Positions 40,160-49,637 of a DNA stretch of 64,000 nt are shown here, in pieces. Numbering within the stretch: position 1 is the first letter of the stretch; every line of letters starts with the position of its first letter. The position numbers and the translations under genes are program-made. The notes below the pieces were generated by a model. The model was not told the origin of the DNA, ran no database searches, and saw only the letters and a program-made list of their open reading frames with translations. Source of the DNA: Dichotomocladium elegans (taxonomy: Eukaryota; Mucoromycota; Mucoromycetes; Mucorales; Lichtheimiaceae); assembly GCA_025716815.1 (NCBI GenBank), contig JAIXMN010000024.1, positions 310,001 to 374,000 of the forward strand, given 5' to 3'.

Positions 40160-41248
40160 CTAGGATTCAGTATTCTCGCTGGTATTCGCGGAATTAGCCT
40201 CGCTTCCTTTCATCTGTTTCGCAACGTGCAGCGAAATCGGATAACCAGCAAACAAGAAGAGGATGACGAAGATGACGGCCATGATCGTGACTGTGTTGAA
40301 TATGCCACGCCGCGAAGGCTTCTTTTTGATCTTGGTGTCCATGAAGTTTGCTTCCTTGGTGGTGTAAGGCAAGCTGCTGATGGAGGGCGGGGTGAGTATA
40401 TAGTGTTGGGTGGTGGAGCGACTGATCTTGGAGGGCGCAGAGAGGACAGAGAACATGGAATCCGTGTGGTGGGCGCGAAGGGTGGCTCTCCAGGACAACC
40501 GCGAGCGTTCCATTTTTCCTCCTCCTTCGCCCATCCCAGCACCTGCTGTTGCTGCTGCGACGGTCGTGGTGGCGCCACCGCCACCTCCGCTGACGAGCGT
40601 TCTGCTGCTCGAACCAAGGTAATTTGACGATGGCTTTGTCATGTCGTCCTCCTCGACATTCAATGGCCTCACCTGTACGATGCTGCTGCTTGTGCTTGCT
40701 CTCCGGACAGGTGTGTTGGTATCGCCGGCCATGCCGGATAATGAGCACAACCGAGGAGACCGAGGTAGTAGTAGACCCTGAGGCCCGTTCTCTCGGCGCA
40801 AAGAACGGGACGTTCTGGCCGGACACGGCATCTGCGGCATGGATTGGACGGACGCATAGGATTCACGATGGACGTAATTTGTGTCCGTCTGTGCAAAAGA
40901 GGAGACACTTTCTAAAGAAAAGAATACGATTGGGGTGGAGATAACCCTTTCTGAGCGTCCCAAGACGAAAAGAACCCGCTTGTTTTTTTTTTTACCTCGA
41001 TGATGATGATGGTAATGATGGTGATGATGATGACATCCGGTGTCCCGGAGAGGCGAGTAAACGCGAGCCCCTTGATGGGGTTTCCATGTTGGCGACTGAC
41101 TGCCTGGACGACCAAGTCTTTGCATCACTTCCTTTTCTGCCTCGGCTTCTGCTTGCACGATCTGCTGCTCTGGAATACCGGGTGGCGGTGGCAGCGGTGA
41201 CGATGACATTGGAAGATCAAACTCACAAAGCGTGGATAGCTTTGCCAT
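40160..41248 (-). CDS. KRE6/SKN1-like type II membrane protein lacking the glucanase domain
   Basis: Predicted single-pass protein with a long Ser/Pro-rich cytosolic N-terminus and one hydrophobic segment near the C-terminus (RGIFNTVTIMAVIFVILFLF, then AGYPISLHVAKQ). The segment with its GYPI end resembles the membrane anchor of KRE6/SKN1 beta-1,6-glucan synthesis proteins. Those continue into a GH16-like luminal domain; here the frame stops about 20 residues later (EANSANTSENTES), and no glucanase sequence follows. The start at 41248 (MAKLSTLCEFDLPMSSSP) is preferred over the upstream in-frame Met. An intron is likely from after HHHHHHYHHHHR (about 41003) to an acceptor just before ESVSSFAQTDTNY (about 40910), removing a lysine-rich translated stretch. 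The Gly-rich run VSGGGGGATTT is low complexity. Confidence 0.6.
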   Translation of the reverse strand: MAKLSTLCEFDLPMSSSPLPPPPGIPEQQIVQAEAEAEKEVMQRLGRPGSQSPTWKPHQGARVYSPLRDTGCHHHHHHYHHHHRGKKKNKRVLFVLGRSERVISTPIVFFSLESVSSFAQTDTNYVHRESYASVQSMPQMPCPARTSRSLRRENGPQGLLLPRSPRLCSLSGMAGDTNTPVRRASTSSSIVQVRPLNVEEDDMTKPSSNYLGSSSRTLVSGGGGGATTTVAAATAGAGMGEGGGKMERSRLSWRATLRAHHTDSMFSVLSAPSKISRSTTQHYILTPPSISSLPYTTKEANFMDTKIKKKPSRRGIFNTVTIMAVIFVILFLFAGYPISLHVAKQMKGSEANSANTSENTES

Positions 41249-41730
41249 GGACGTTCCGCGAGGGGGAAGATGAAAGAAGAGCAAAGGCGGAAACAAACAA
41301 ACAAAAAAAAAAGAATTCACGACACACAGACATACACATCATGCATGACAGGAATTCCTGTCAAAAAAATTTATCCCTCTTTGGGCCTCACATGAAGCAC
41401 GTACTTGAACGGAAAATCACCCACCCCCTTTTGTTGCTTTTGTGCGCTTCCTCTCTCTATGGACAAAGAATGGCCAACGCACCGGTCATGTGAAGATACA
41501 CGGCGTGCTTATGCATACATACATAGCTTGAGTCTTTTTTTAAAAAAAAAAAAAAAAAAAAGAGGGGGGAGCGTTTTTAAGTTTTATTGCAACGTGCTCG
41601 GACGCAGAGACAGGTCAAATGCAAAAGAATGCTGCTAATGAAAATGACGGTATATATTTAATCCAACCCCCTTCAAGACAGGAGGTCATCACCAGCTACT
41701 TGGGATATCTACATCGCAGGGTATGTCATT
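41249..41730. other. Intergenic region downstream of the Nudix gene
   Basis: About 480 nt between two minus-strand genes. Includes a 19-nt A-run (41542-41560) and an A-run with CA repeats near 41302-41330. No gene is seen. Confidence 0.5.
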
Positions 41731-42623
41731 TTACTTTTTTGGATTGAAGAATAAGGATCGGATATGTGCTCCCAGACGTTTTCTATTGCTGTCACCTGCT
41801 TCTGCCACTCCTGCGGTTGTTGCGTCTGGTGGGGTTGGCGGGAGCTGACCGGCCGGTGGTGGAGGGTACTCGTATGGGCGAGGTGGCGAGGATACCTGCC
41901 GGTTCTGTTGTTGTTGTTGTTGTTGCTGAACAGACGGCGCAGTCGTGATGTTTCCTGCGCTTTCGTGACCGTGAGGGCTGAGGCTCGAGAGCCGGATTGC
42001 GTCGTGCAGATATGGATGCTGGACCGCAACAAGCGCTTCTTCGTATGTGAACTGAAAAAGAAACAAGTGGAACTCAGCAACGACTTTGTTATCTTGCCCA
42101 TGGGGATCCTCATTTGTTTTTTATACCCATCGTCGCTCTCTTTTCTTTTTCTCGGGAAATTTCTTGGCCACTTCTTGTACTTCGAGTTCGTAAATCCAAT
42201 GGTGTGCCTTTTCGACCGATTTCTTGTTGCGTTCCACAAAAACGCCAATGTGGCGGATGATTTTGCCCTTGATACCAGCCTCTTCCCATGTTTCTCGAAG
42301 TGCAGCGTGTTCCTGCGTCTCATCTTCCTCCCAACCTCCCTTTGGCTTTTAGGATACACACACACACATCCATATTAGAATGGTTGTGCAAGCTGCGGAA
42401 AAAAAAACACCCAAACTCCCGCTCCCCTACTATAGCGTACAATCACCCATGAACCAGGGTTCTTCCGTGACGAAACTAAGAGAAACCTTCGGCTGAGAGG
42501 GTCGATTGGTAAACAACCTGCAACCTGACGAACGTTGCTCTCGTCCGTAACGTCCTTGCCATGTCCGTGGCGTGCTTTTTTAGAATATTTGATGTCTTCT
42601 GTCGTTAATCGTCCGTTGGTCAT
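41731..42623 (-). CDS. APS1: Diphosphoinositol polyphosphate phosphohydrolase (Nudix, DIPP/Aps1 type)
   Basis: Nudix hydrolase that by family removes the beta-phosphate from diphosphoinositol polyphosphates and cleaves diadenosine polyphosphates. Exon 1 (from 42623) has QVAGCLPIDPLSRRFLLVSS and ends NPGSWVI. Exon 2 starts PKGGWEEDETQEHAALRETW and EEAGIKGKI, a complete Nudix box (G-x5-E-x7-REUxEExGU). It continues IGVFVERNKKSVEKAHHWIY and ends RERRW. Exon 3 starts FTYEEALVAVQHPYLHDAI, as in DIPP proteins. The C-terminal ~70 residues are a Q/P-rich extension (8 Gln, then PPPPAGQLPPTPP) absent from short human DIPPs. Both introns are GT-AG and phase 0. Confidence 0.9.
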
Positions 42624-43263
42624 TTCTTGGCAGTGGGCAATATATATAGGTGTATGAAGAAAGAGGAAGAGAGAAAGAGGGGAAGGCAGGAATCCCGAAA
42701 TGATGCGGAGCTAGTTAAAAGAGTACAATTCTGCCCCTCCCCCCACCCACCTTCTTTGGTAAAGCTCCCCTCCACGTTACATTTAAGGGGGGTGCAGAGG
42801 TTGCAAAAGCGACCCGGTCGGCCGCGCGTCTCATGCCAGCCACCTTGTACGCACCTTCCACCACCACCACCACCACCACCCCGGCAAGTGGAGTGCCCAC
42901 TTCAGACTCACAGGCTGGAGAGGGACTAAATGCCTCAAGTAGCAAATGAATGAACGGCACCCAGGCTATCCCAACCCCAGGGGATAACATCGACCTATTG
43001 TCCCCATCGCACACGCGTTGATGTGCATGACACATTTCATTTCAGCTGCAATTCTGAATTCAACCATGACGAGGACCAATGTCCACTGAATATATTTCAT
43101 ACGCCACCGTAACAAAGAAATACCAACAATGCCCAGTGGGAACGGGCCAGGAGGGGGGAAGCATTGTTGGATGAAGAAACGCTTTGGGCAGGCAGGAGAA
43201 GAGCCTCGGTGGACAGTCTTTTTGCGGCGCAGACAAGAGTACAGCCCTCCCATTCATTTCCCT
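42624..43263. other. Intergenic region between the Nudix and cis-prenyltransferase genes
   Basis: About 640 nt with a CAC triplet repeat (42861-42880) and C-rich runs. Open frames on both strands are short and low-complexity. It should hold the Nudix promoter. Confidence 0.45.
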
Positions 43264-44469
43264 TTATAACTCTGCCGTCTCTTTCCTGGCCGAATAACTA
43301 CCGAAGATCTGGTACTCCAGCAGGATTGGAAGAAATTTCCATAGCGAGAACTCGGGCCAATAGCATTCAACAAACTGTATTTGACATCCCTCGTTTGCCT
43401 ATGTCAAAACGAGGTCAATGCTGCCCCATAGAAACCCTAATATGGGTTGGGTGCCCATCGCGTACCTGCCACAATAGAAAGTCCGAGAGGCGGACTTCGC
43501 CAGATGTCCGAACGAGGATGTCAAGAGGTGGACTTGATGAGGTTGACAATTGGTTTTGCACCGAGGCTTCTGTGATGTCTCTTTTTTTGATATGGGCATG
43601 AACAAACAGTTCTCATTTCCATCGGTTCGCAAAGCACATAAACACAAACACGTATCCGAGGTTTGGCAACTTACTCAATTGCTATCTTCTTCTCCTGGAC
43701 AAGACGGACGTTCTCTCGGATGGCTGTTGTGATCTCGTCCCGCGAGGTGTATGGACAGCATATGTTAAAGATGCGACTAGACATTTTTCACGTGTGAGTT
43801 GTGGATCTTCATGCTCTTTTTTCTTTCTCTGCTCATGGCCCCCATACGTCTTGTAGTGTTGTGTGCGCTCCATCACTCTCCTTGCCAGCTCTGCGATGTC
43901 GGGGGGCAGATAGTCCAGATTTCCGCAGAAATGGACACAGATCTCATACGTGTCGATAAGTTCACTAGTAAGAGTGATCGATCAAACATAAGAATCGGTC
44001 ATCCTGAAATGGACCCATCCCACCCGCTTCTTTTTTTTTTTTTTTTACTTTTTCTCGCAGAAACTGCTAAACACCTTGCGGAAAAGGTCCATCAAGTATT
44101 CCACCTCGTCTTGAGATCGTCTGAAGTTCTCGATACTGAATGCATAGACTGTCACTGCCTCAATCCCTAACTGCATACAAAGCTCGAGTACCTATATCAT
44201 AACAACCGCCCGAGCCAAGTTTTCTATCAATCACACTTTTTTTTTCTTGTCTTGCTGTGCTTTCGGGGTATGTAACAGTCTCGTACATGCTGCAGCTGTT
44301 TAAAACCTTCATAATGACCGAATTTCGTGCTTTCTGCTCCAGCTTTGCGAGCAAATCGGCGATTGCCATCAAGGATGAAGCCAACATGGCGTGGAATCCT
44401 GCCCTTTTTGAGAATGCCAATGGTGGCTCGCTCTGCGAGATCGTAAGCAGACTGATATAGGGTGGTCAT
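43264..44469 (-). CDS. RER2: cis-prenyltransferase, dehydrodolichyl diphosphate synthase (RER2/SRT1 type)
   Basis: Elongates FPP with isopentenyl diphosphate units to make polyprenyl diphosphate for dolichol, on the ER. The start at 44469 gives [18 protein letters not shown], then [20 protein letters not shown] with the catalytic Asp motif. An intron follows GFKQLQH. Further exons encode [40 protein letters not shown] and [20 protein letters not shown]. The penultimate exon carries [19 protein letters not shown], the RTSGExRxSDFLLWQ signature. The last encodes [20 protein letters not shown] and ends SARKETAEL at TAA 43264-43266. The WP(E/D)F motif and C-terminus match catalytic subunits rather than the NgBR/Nus1 partner. 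Several internal introns are short with CA- or T-rich ends. Confidence 0.91.
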
Positions 44470-44875
44470 GGGCAAACTGTATGATTTGAAAAGGGGTGGA
44501 GGGTGGATAAACCAGGTACTGAGGGATTTTTTAAAAAAAAAAAACGAAAAAGAAAAAAGAAAACCACTGAATAATGCGCACTCCATCCTCCCCCACCCCA
44601 CCCCCCAATAATCAGCCGCCATCATCCTTTCAAGGCAAGATTGAAAGATACCTATTGAAAGCATCCGCTGTGGCATAGAATCCCGCCACCACCTCGATCA
44701 CATGAAAGACGCTGACAATGATAGGTATGTTACGAATGATGTACATATATAAAGAGAACCATGAAAAAATTACAGAAGAGGAAAAACGATGGGTGTATAT
44801 GGGGGACAAGTGTTGGAGAGGGGGAACAAAGAAATGCGGAATAAACATAAATGCTGGGTCTTCTCTTCTTCTGCC
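44470..44875. other. Intergenic region between RER2 and the transcription factor gene
   Basis: About 400 nt with an A-run (44533-44545) and a C-rich stretch (44589-44608). Should contain the RER2 promoter. No gene is supported. Confidence 0.5.
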
Positions 44876-47266
44876 TTAGAGCACTAGAGACTTCGTTTGT
44901 GCCAGCACTTGCTTGTATGTATGTGGAGAATTGGGCGCTGTGTCGCTGAATGCTACGACCGCACCGCAGTGTGGCGACGACTTGACGCACAAAAAGAATT
45001 GGTCAATCAGGTGCGTGTTTTCCTCATCCTCCAGAGGTTCGTGGCACGAGATCTGCATGCCGTGATCGGCTAGGAATTCGTGGAGGCAGGCAGTCAGATC
45101 GTTCGGCAGGCCTTGGAAGTTGTGGCTAGAGCGCAGGATGCGAATGATTCGGTAGATCATGTACTTCGCATGATGCCGAGCCACCGAATCCTTCGAGAGC
45201 GCGACACGACAGAAAATAGTAGACGCCTGGTATATACAGTGAATGAATTGCTGGCAGACGCACCATCCATATTTTCCAGAAATGAGCTCGGCAAGGACCA
45301 CAATGCGGTTCGCTGCATCAATGCAAATCAATCGCGACCGGTCAGATCGCTGTTGGGGATGGTATAAAGAGTGAGGGGATGTCGGGGGCGTAACGGCATT
45401 CGTCGCATGGGCATCCGTCTTTCCGGTGACAAATGCCTTGTGGAGCAGGATCCATTGCATCTGGTACTGGAGCATCAACAACGGCCCCGATTGCTCACGC
45501 AACATCTCGGGGGGCATGGGATGTCGCTCTCGAGGAAGCTGCCTGGATGAAGTATTATCAGAAGGAGGTTCACAGGACTGCGGATCAACGCGGTATTGGT
45601 CAGGAAGACGGTCAAACCATCGCGCGAGAGCCAGTTCAATCGCATGGATGCGTTTGGCCCAGTCCACCGGGAGCTCATTCATATCGTCGCGCCGACGTTT
45701 CAGATATCCTTCATAATCGCGCATGAGATGACGCGTGCGTTTGCCGATACGGGCTAGCTCCAGCAAATGAGCAAAATATGTCTCTTTGACGACCATATTC
45801 TCATTGCACCCGCCCTCTCCTAGTTCATATAGGATCTTGTTGAGTTTAATGACCTCATAAAAATCGACATCGCAATGCTCGTCCAGGATGATGAATGGGT
45901 CGCCTGAATACAGCGACGTGGTGAGATCGTTGTAGTAGAGGACCATAAAGAGTTTCATGTACTTTTTGCGCAAGACACGGTCCATCGGTAACTGGGGCCA
46001 CCTGTGCATGCCCATCTCGAGCATCATTCGAAACGCTAGACTGATATAGATTCTGGCCTGCGAGTGGCGTTTGCATATCATGCAGAACATGGCGAGGTTG
46101 AGGAGCGTCTCGAGCGTGGCGCAATCAGGCGAGTCAAAGAATTCCATCAACGACTCACGCGCGCGATCATAATAGTAATAAGCGATGTCTCTCGCATTGT
46201 TGCAAGCATTTCGGTCGTGCCGAATCACATGAAGGAAGACAATAGCCAGCCCAGAATCGATGCACACCTGGTTGCGCCGTGGATCCCCCGAACGGTCCCA
46301 AAACGAATACCAATCACATGTAAACTTTGGGTGAAGACAGTCCCAATACACCTGGCCGATGTAGTTCAGCACGTTCGGTAGGACATCCTCAGTCAGCCGG
46401 CTGAGGTCCATCTCGCAATGTCTGTAGTTTTCCAAGCATGTCTGAGGTCGTCGACGAATCGCTACATGCCAGTACTCCGTCGATGGGTCTGTCTCGAGCG
46501 GATCAATCCACATTTCCACGTACGAATCAGATCGAGATAGCGGCAAAGGGACTGCCTCTTCCTCAGCTAGGTCGACCCTCGTACTGGAAGAGGAAGGTTC
46601 ACCAACAAGGGCGCGTATTCTACGCACGGCTTCAACGAGCTGCTCAAAAGAGTTGATATTTGTTTCTAGTCTGAGTGAGTTTCCAGGCTGGAACGAAAGG
46701 GTCCAGAGCATTGAATTGTCTCCTAAAGTACTTGAAGCGGTGGCGGTGGCATTGTCTGTGTTATGGCTACTTAGTGCACTGTTAGGAGATGTGGCAGTAA
46801 CCGAAGTATTGGTAGATGGAGTTCTCGTTGTCGTTGTCGTCGTAGTGGAAGCGATTGAAGTAGCAGTTGCGGTGGCACTACTTTCAGTAGTAATATGGGT
46901 GGAAGTGGCGGTGCCGGTGCCAGCCATGTCGTGGGATGAGGTGAACGTAAGCAGTTGGGTGGGCAATGATTTCCGTCGTTTCTGAAATTGATGGGACGCT
47001 TTCTCAAGCGCGTTTGTCATTCTGGCAAGGACAGGTGTTGCTTTTTCTACCCATGCTTCGATCTCGTAAAATGTAATCTGTAGAGAGTCCAGGTCGTCTT
47101 GCTGTGCTCTATAATCGTCAGTTCTAAGTGCATCAGTGTTGCCGTTGATACCGTGTGATAATGATGAGGATGTTGACATGGGGTTTTGTGGTTGCCTTGA
47201 CCTTCCGGAGGCGGATGGGCGTACATTTGCGTTGACAGAGCAATGATCTCGTGGTGAAGAGCCCAT
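44876..47266 (-). CDS. Fungal-specific transcription factor domain protein, no visible Zn2Cys6 cluster
   Basis: Intronless ORF of 796 aa from the Met at 47266 (MGSSPRDHCSVNANVRPSAS); the frame runs 24 codons further up to 47338 through a hydrophobic, unlikely leader. A short helical segment (DDLDSLQITFYEIEAWVEKA) precedes a long Thr/Ala/Ser low-complexity tract (ITTESSATATATSIASTTTT and on). The middle is the fungal transcription factor regulatory domain: NYIGQVYWDCLHPKFTCDWY, ETLLNLAMFCMICKRHSQAR, IYISLAFRMMLEMGMHRWPQ and VLYYNDLTTSLYSGDPFII. It ends in helical repeats to AQTKSLVL. No C-x2-C-x6-C cluster exists in the ORF or in the ~400 nt upstream in any frame I checked. It may bind DNA through a partner, or the first exon may lie further away. 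Confidence 0.82.
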   Translation of the reverse strand: MGSSPRDHCSVNANVRPSASGRSRQPQNPMSTSSSLSHGINGNTDALRTDDYRAQQDDLDSLQITFYEIEAWVEKATPVLARMTNALEKASHQFQKRRKSLPTQLLTFTSSHDMAGTGTATSTHITTESSATATATSIASTTTTTTTRTPSTNTSVTATSPNSALSSHNTDNATATASSTLGDNSMLWTLSFQPGNSLRLETNINSFEQLVEAVRRIRALVGEPSSSSTRVDLAEEEAVPLPLSRSDSYVEMWIDPLETDPSTEYWHVAIRRRPQTCLENYRHCEMDLSRLTEDVLPNVLNYIGQVYWDCLHPKFTCDWYSFWDRSGDPRRNQVCIDSGLAIVFLHVIRHDRNACNNARDIAYYYYDRARESLMEFFDSPDCATLETLLNLAMFCMICKRHSQARIYISLAFRMMLEMGMHRWPQLPMDRVLRKKYMKLFMVLYYNDLTTSLYSGDPFIILDEHCDVDFYEVIKLNKILYELGEGGCNENMVVKETYFAHLLELARIGKRTRHLMRDYEGYLKRRRDDMNELPVDWAKRIHAIELALARWFDRLPDQYRVDPQSCEPPSDNTSSRQLPRERHPMPPEMLREQSGPLLMLQYQMQWILLHKAFVTGKTDAHATNAVTPPTSPHSLYHPQQRSDRSRLICIDAANRIVVLAELISGKYGWCVCQQFIHCIYQASTIFCRVALSKDSVARHHAKYMIYRIIRILRSSHNFQGLPNDLTACLHEFLADHGMQISCHEPLEDEENTHLIDQFFLCVKSSPHCGAVVAFSDTAPNSPHTYKQVLAQTKSLVL

Positions 47267-48222
47267 ATTTACAAAGAGCATGAAAATAAAAGTAAGCGAA
47301 AGAAAAGCAGGTTTCTCGATGAGCAACACAGGCTCCAAATAAAGGCTTAGTGTAGGGGAAAGCGGCTTCTATATTTGGAGGCGGTTTTTTTTAATCATTT
47401 TCGAGCTTGAGAGATACGCTGCATGTCCGTGATTGGTTCAAGCATCCCCGGTATCATTCGCTTTCTCGCGCTTCTGTTCGCACCATTCACGCACGACTGG
47501 CTTGCCTTGGCTTGCGTAGATGGTCTGTAAAAAGATCAGTTAGCACGTGGCCACAAGTTCCTCACAATGGGGGAATTGATCTTGTTCACACAATTTTACG
47601 TTTTGGCTACACAAGATATACAGTAACGTGGGGTCTAAATCTAACCTGTTTCCCGTTGGTGTGGGGCCCAGGTGTAGCACAACTCAGGCTCATGATTAAC
47701 TTCTGTTAGAGGTTGCTGCAAGCTGCAAGCCTCTTCTCTGTTTGTTTTAAAGGAGAAAGCGTACACAAAAAAAAAACAAATGGTGGATAGTGGCCAAGAA
47801 AAGGGTTACCACAAGGCAAACCATGTATCCTGCCATTGTAAGAGATCTGTTTTCATTAGGCGTGCTTCGAGAGGGAATCCCTGTGTTCACTTGTCACGCT
47901 TTTTTTCGCGGTCCGCAAGTACGCGAGAAGGATTAACCATCCCTGACGTTAGCGATTCATATCTTTTTGATCGCTCGTCTATCGACTGAAGAACTTTGAA
48001 AATCATACAATAGACACTAACTTTTATACAATCGGCTACTTTGTCTTTTAAGCAAAAAAGGCCGTCTAACGCAGAAGATCAGAAATACAAAGCTTTTGAA
48101 TTGACAGCTTTTGCCAGGTTAAGATTTTATCCCGATCGCCTACCCGTTCATCTCATTGGCCCAATCGAGGAGCGATAAGGTTCAAGACACACGCAATTCA
48201 CACAAACCATCCCCCTTCCCCA
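47267..48222. other. Promoter region of the transcription factor gene and gap to the next small gene
   Basis: About 950 nt. An open frame at 47407-47709 (+) lacks any motif. A-runs at 47769-47778. No zinc-cluster exon is visible here. Confidence 0.45.
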
Positions 48223-48578
48223 ATGGCAATGGCACAGGCACGCAAATGCTGGGATTTCAATGATGAGACACCTGAACGTCTTATCTCCATGCGAGTATCC
48301 TTTACCTTTCGCCTGGTCATGGTTAGCATTTTGCCACGGTCGACATTAGGATGTCCATATACTTTCATGAGAGCGGTATGACGTCTATTGATTCGGTGAT
48401 GACCATATGTAATAATCTTATCCACATGACAGAAGACGAGTGTGTGGGTGTTTTGGCGTGTGTGATGGTGGCGATGGCAATGCTCGTATTTGTGCTACCC
48501 ATCTTTGTGGTGACTGGGGTATGCAGCTTGTTCGCTGGTGTACCACCAATTCAACGCGATGTAGTAGCCCCTGTTTGA
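48223..48578 (+). CDS. Possible small membrane protein (tentative)
   Basis: Two protein-like pieces lie close together. Piece 1 from the ATG at 48223 reads MAMAQARKCWDFNDETPERL and ISMR. Piece 2 reads HFATVDIRMSIYFHESGMTS, then a strongly hydrophobic stretch (VGVLACVMVAMAMLVFVLPI and FVVTGVCSLFAGV), ending at TGA 48576-48578. Joining them needs a GT-AG intron of only 32 nt (48295-48326), shorter than other introns here, so the gene model is doubtful. The second piece alone is a 75-codon open frame from 48351. No family is recognised. Confidence 0.35.
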
Positions 48579-48897
48579 GATAACCAAAAAAAAAAAATAC
48601 GATGACGACGATCTAAAAACAAACACTGTTTCTGCACATATACAAACAGACATCTCTGTAGCGTACACTCTTATTAATACTCTTCAATTCTGCACATAAA
48701 TATAATCGTGATATCTGGAACACACTGCTATCAAGGATTGTTGAACACGTTACATTTGAGGAGGACCAGATGTAAAAAAAAGTCGGGGGGAAATCATTGC
48801 AGTATAATAAAAAGATCAGTTGTTTCATGTGGTTTCCGGTCGACGAGTGTCTAAATTTGGCGGTGGTAGTCGAATCTCGTAGATTAGACAATAAGCG
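48579..48897. other. Short intergenic gap
   Basis: About 320 nt between convergent tentative genes, with an A-run at 48585-48597. No feature is recognised. Confidence 0.5.
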
Positions 48898-49329
48898 TTA
48901 CTTCTGAAACTGAGAAGGACGATTTGCAGCAGAAGAAGAACAGCCTTCGGGAATTTTTTTCTGAATCATTAGATGGAGGTTTCCCTTGAGATTGCCGCCA
49001 AGCAGGTTGCCGTTTGTCTGATACTGTCGGTTAATAGAGCAGATGGCCGCATGTACAAGGTCTGTCGCATATCAAGGGATATCGAGTGGCGTCAAGAACC
49101 TGCAACAAATAATCCGCTTTTACTTGTTGTACAAAAAGCAGAATTCTACTTTTTTTGGGGGGAAGGACATGGGCCGTCCCTGAAAGAGACCTTTATTTTT
49201 TTTGGGGGGGAGGAGGAACGATGACCTGCCCAGTATAAAAAAAACGTCCTCACCTATTTTATCCTTTTGCAACTTTCTACGTTTGTCTTCCTCCATCTCC
49301 ACCCTCATAGAATTCACAGCTTCCTTCAT
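48898..49329 (-). CDS. Small charged helical protein, 5' end unresolved, function unknown
   Basis: Two exons, 49254-49329 and 48898-49061, join in frame across a 192-nt GT-AG intron. The product reads MKEAVNSMRVEMEEDKRRKL, QKDKIDLVHAAICSINRQYQ and TNGNLLGGNLKGNLHLMIQK, ending PSQFQK (79 aa). The first part is a highly charged amphipathic helix. The frame stays open upstream to a plausible acceptor at about 49369 (NFVPGRSGLYHQ before the Met), so a further first exon is likely. The second exon is open without a stop for 54 codons in exactly the right phase, which supports splicing, but I recognise no family. Confidence 0.4.
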
Positions 49330-49637
49330 CTGATGGTACAGACCACTTCTGCCTGGGACAAAGTTGCTAGCCGTGCTGGGTGGAGAAAGTCAAACTCGCC
49401 GGCATCCTCCACTCTTGATGAAGAGCGTGAGCCTCTTGTACAATACAACACACACAATGGTAAGGAACGAGAGAAAAAACGCTAAATGCTTATCTACCCC
49501 ACCCTCGAGCAAACAAACATACGTCTTGGTGATAATGCCACTTGGCCCAGTATATATTGAGCTTTACCCTTCCCCCCCCCTCTTTTTCATTTTTGCTCAC
49601 TTCCTTTCCTCCTTTCCTTCTTCTTCCCTTCTTTCTT
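49330..49637. other. Gap upstream of the aquaglyceroporin gene
   Basis: Contains a TATATA element near 49549-49554 about 85 nt before the aquaglyceroporin ATG, and a long CT-rich tract (49567-49635) right up to the start codon, typical of fungal core promoters. Confidence 0.45.

Noticed and set aside
40160..40826. Overlapping long minus-strand frames beside the KRE6-like gene
   Set aside because: They are alternative frames of the same GC-rich repetitive exon and lack the membrane segment.
46653..46985. Val-rich plus-strand open frame opposite the transcription factor
   Set aside because: It is the complement of the Thr/Ala/Ser low-complexity tract of the real gene.
47340..47710. Missing zinc-cluster exon for the transcription factor
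   Set aside because: No Cys-x2-Cys-x6-Cys pattern was found in any minus-strand frame of this interval.
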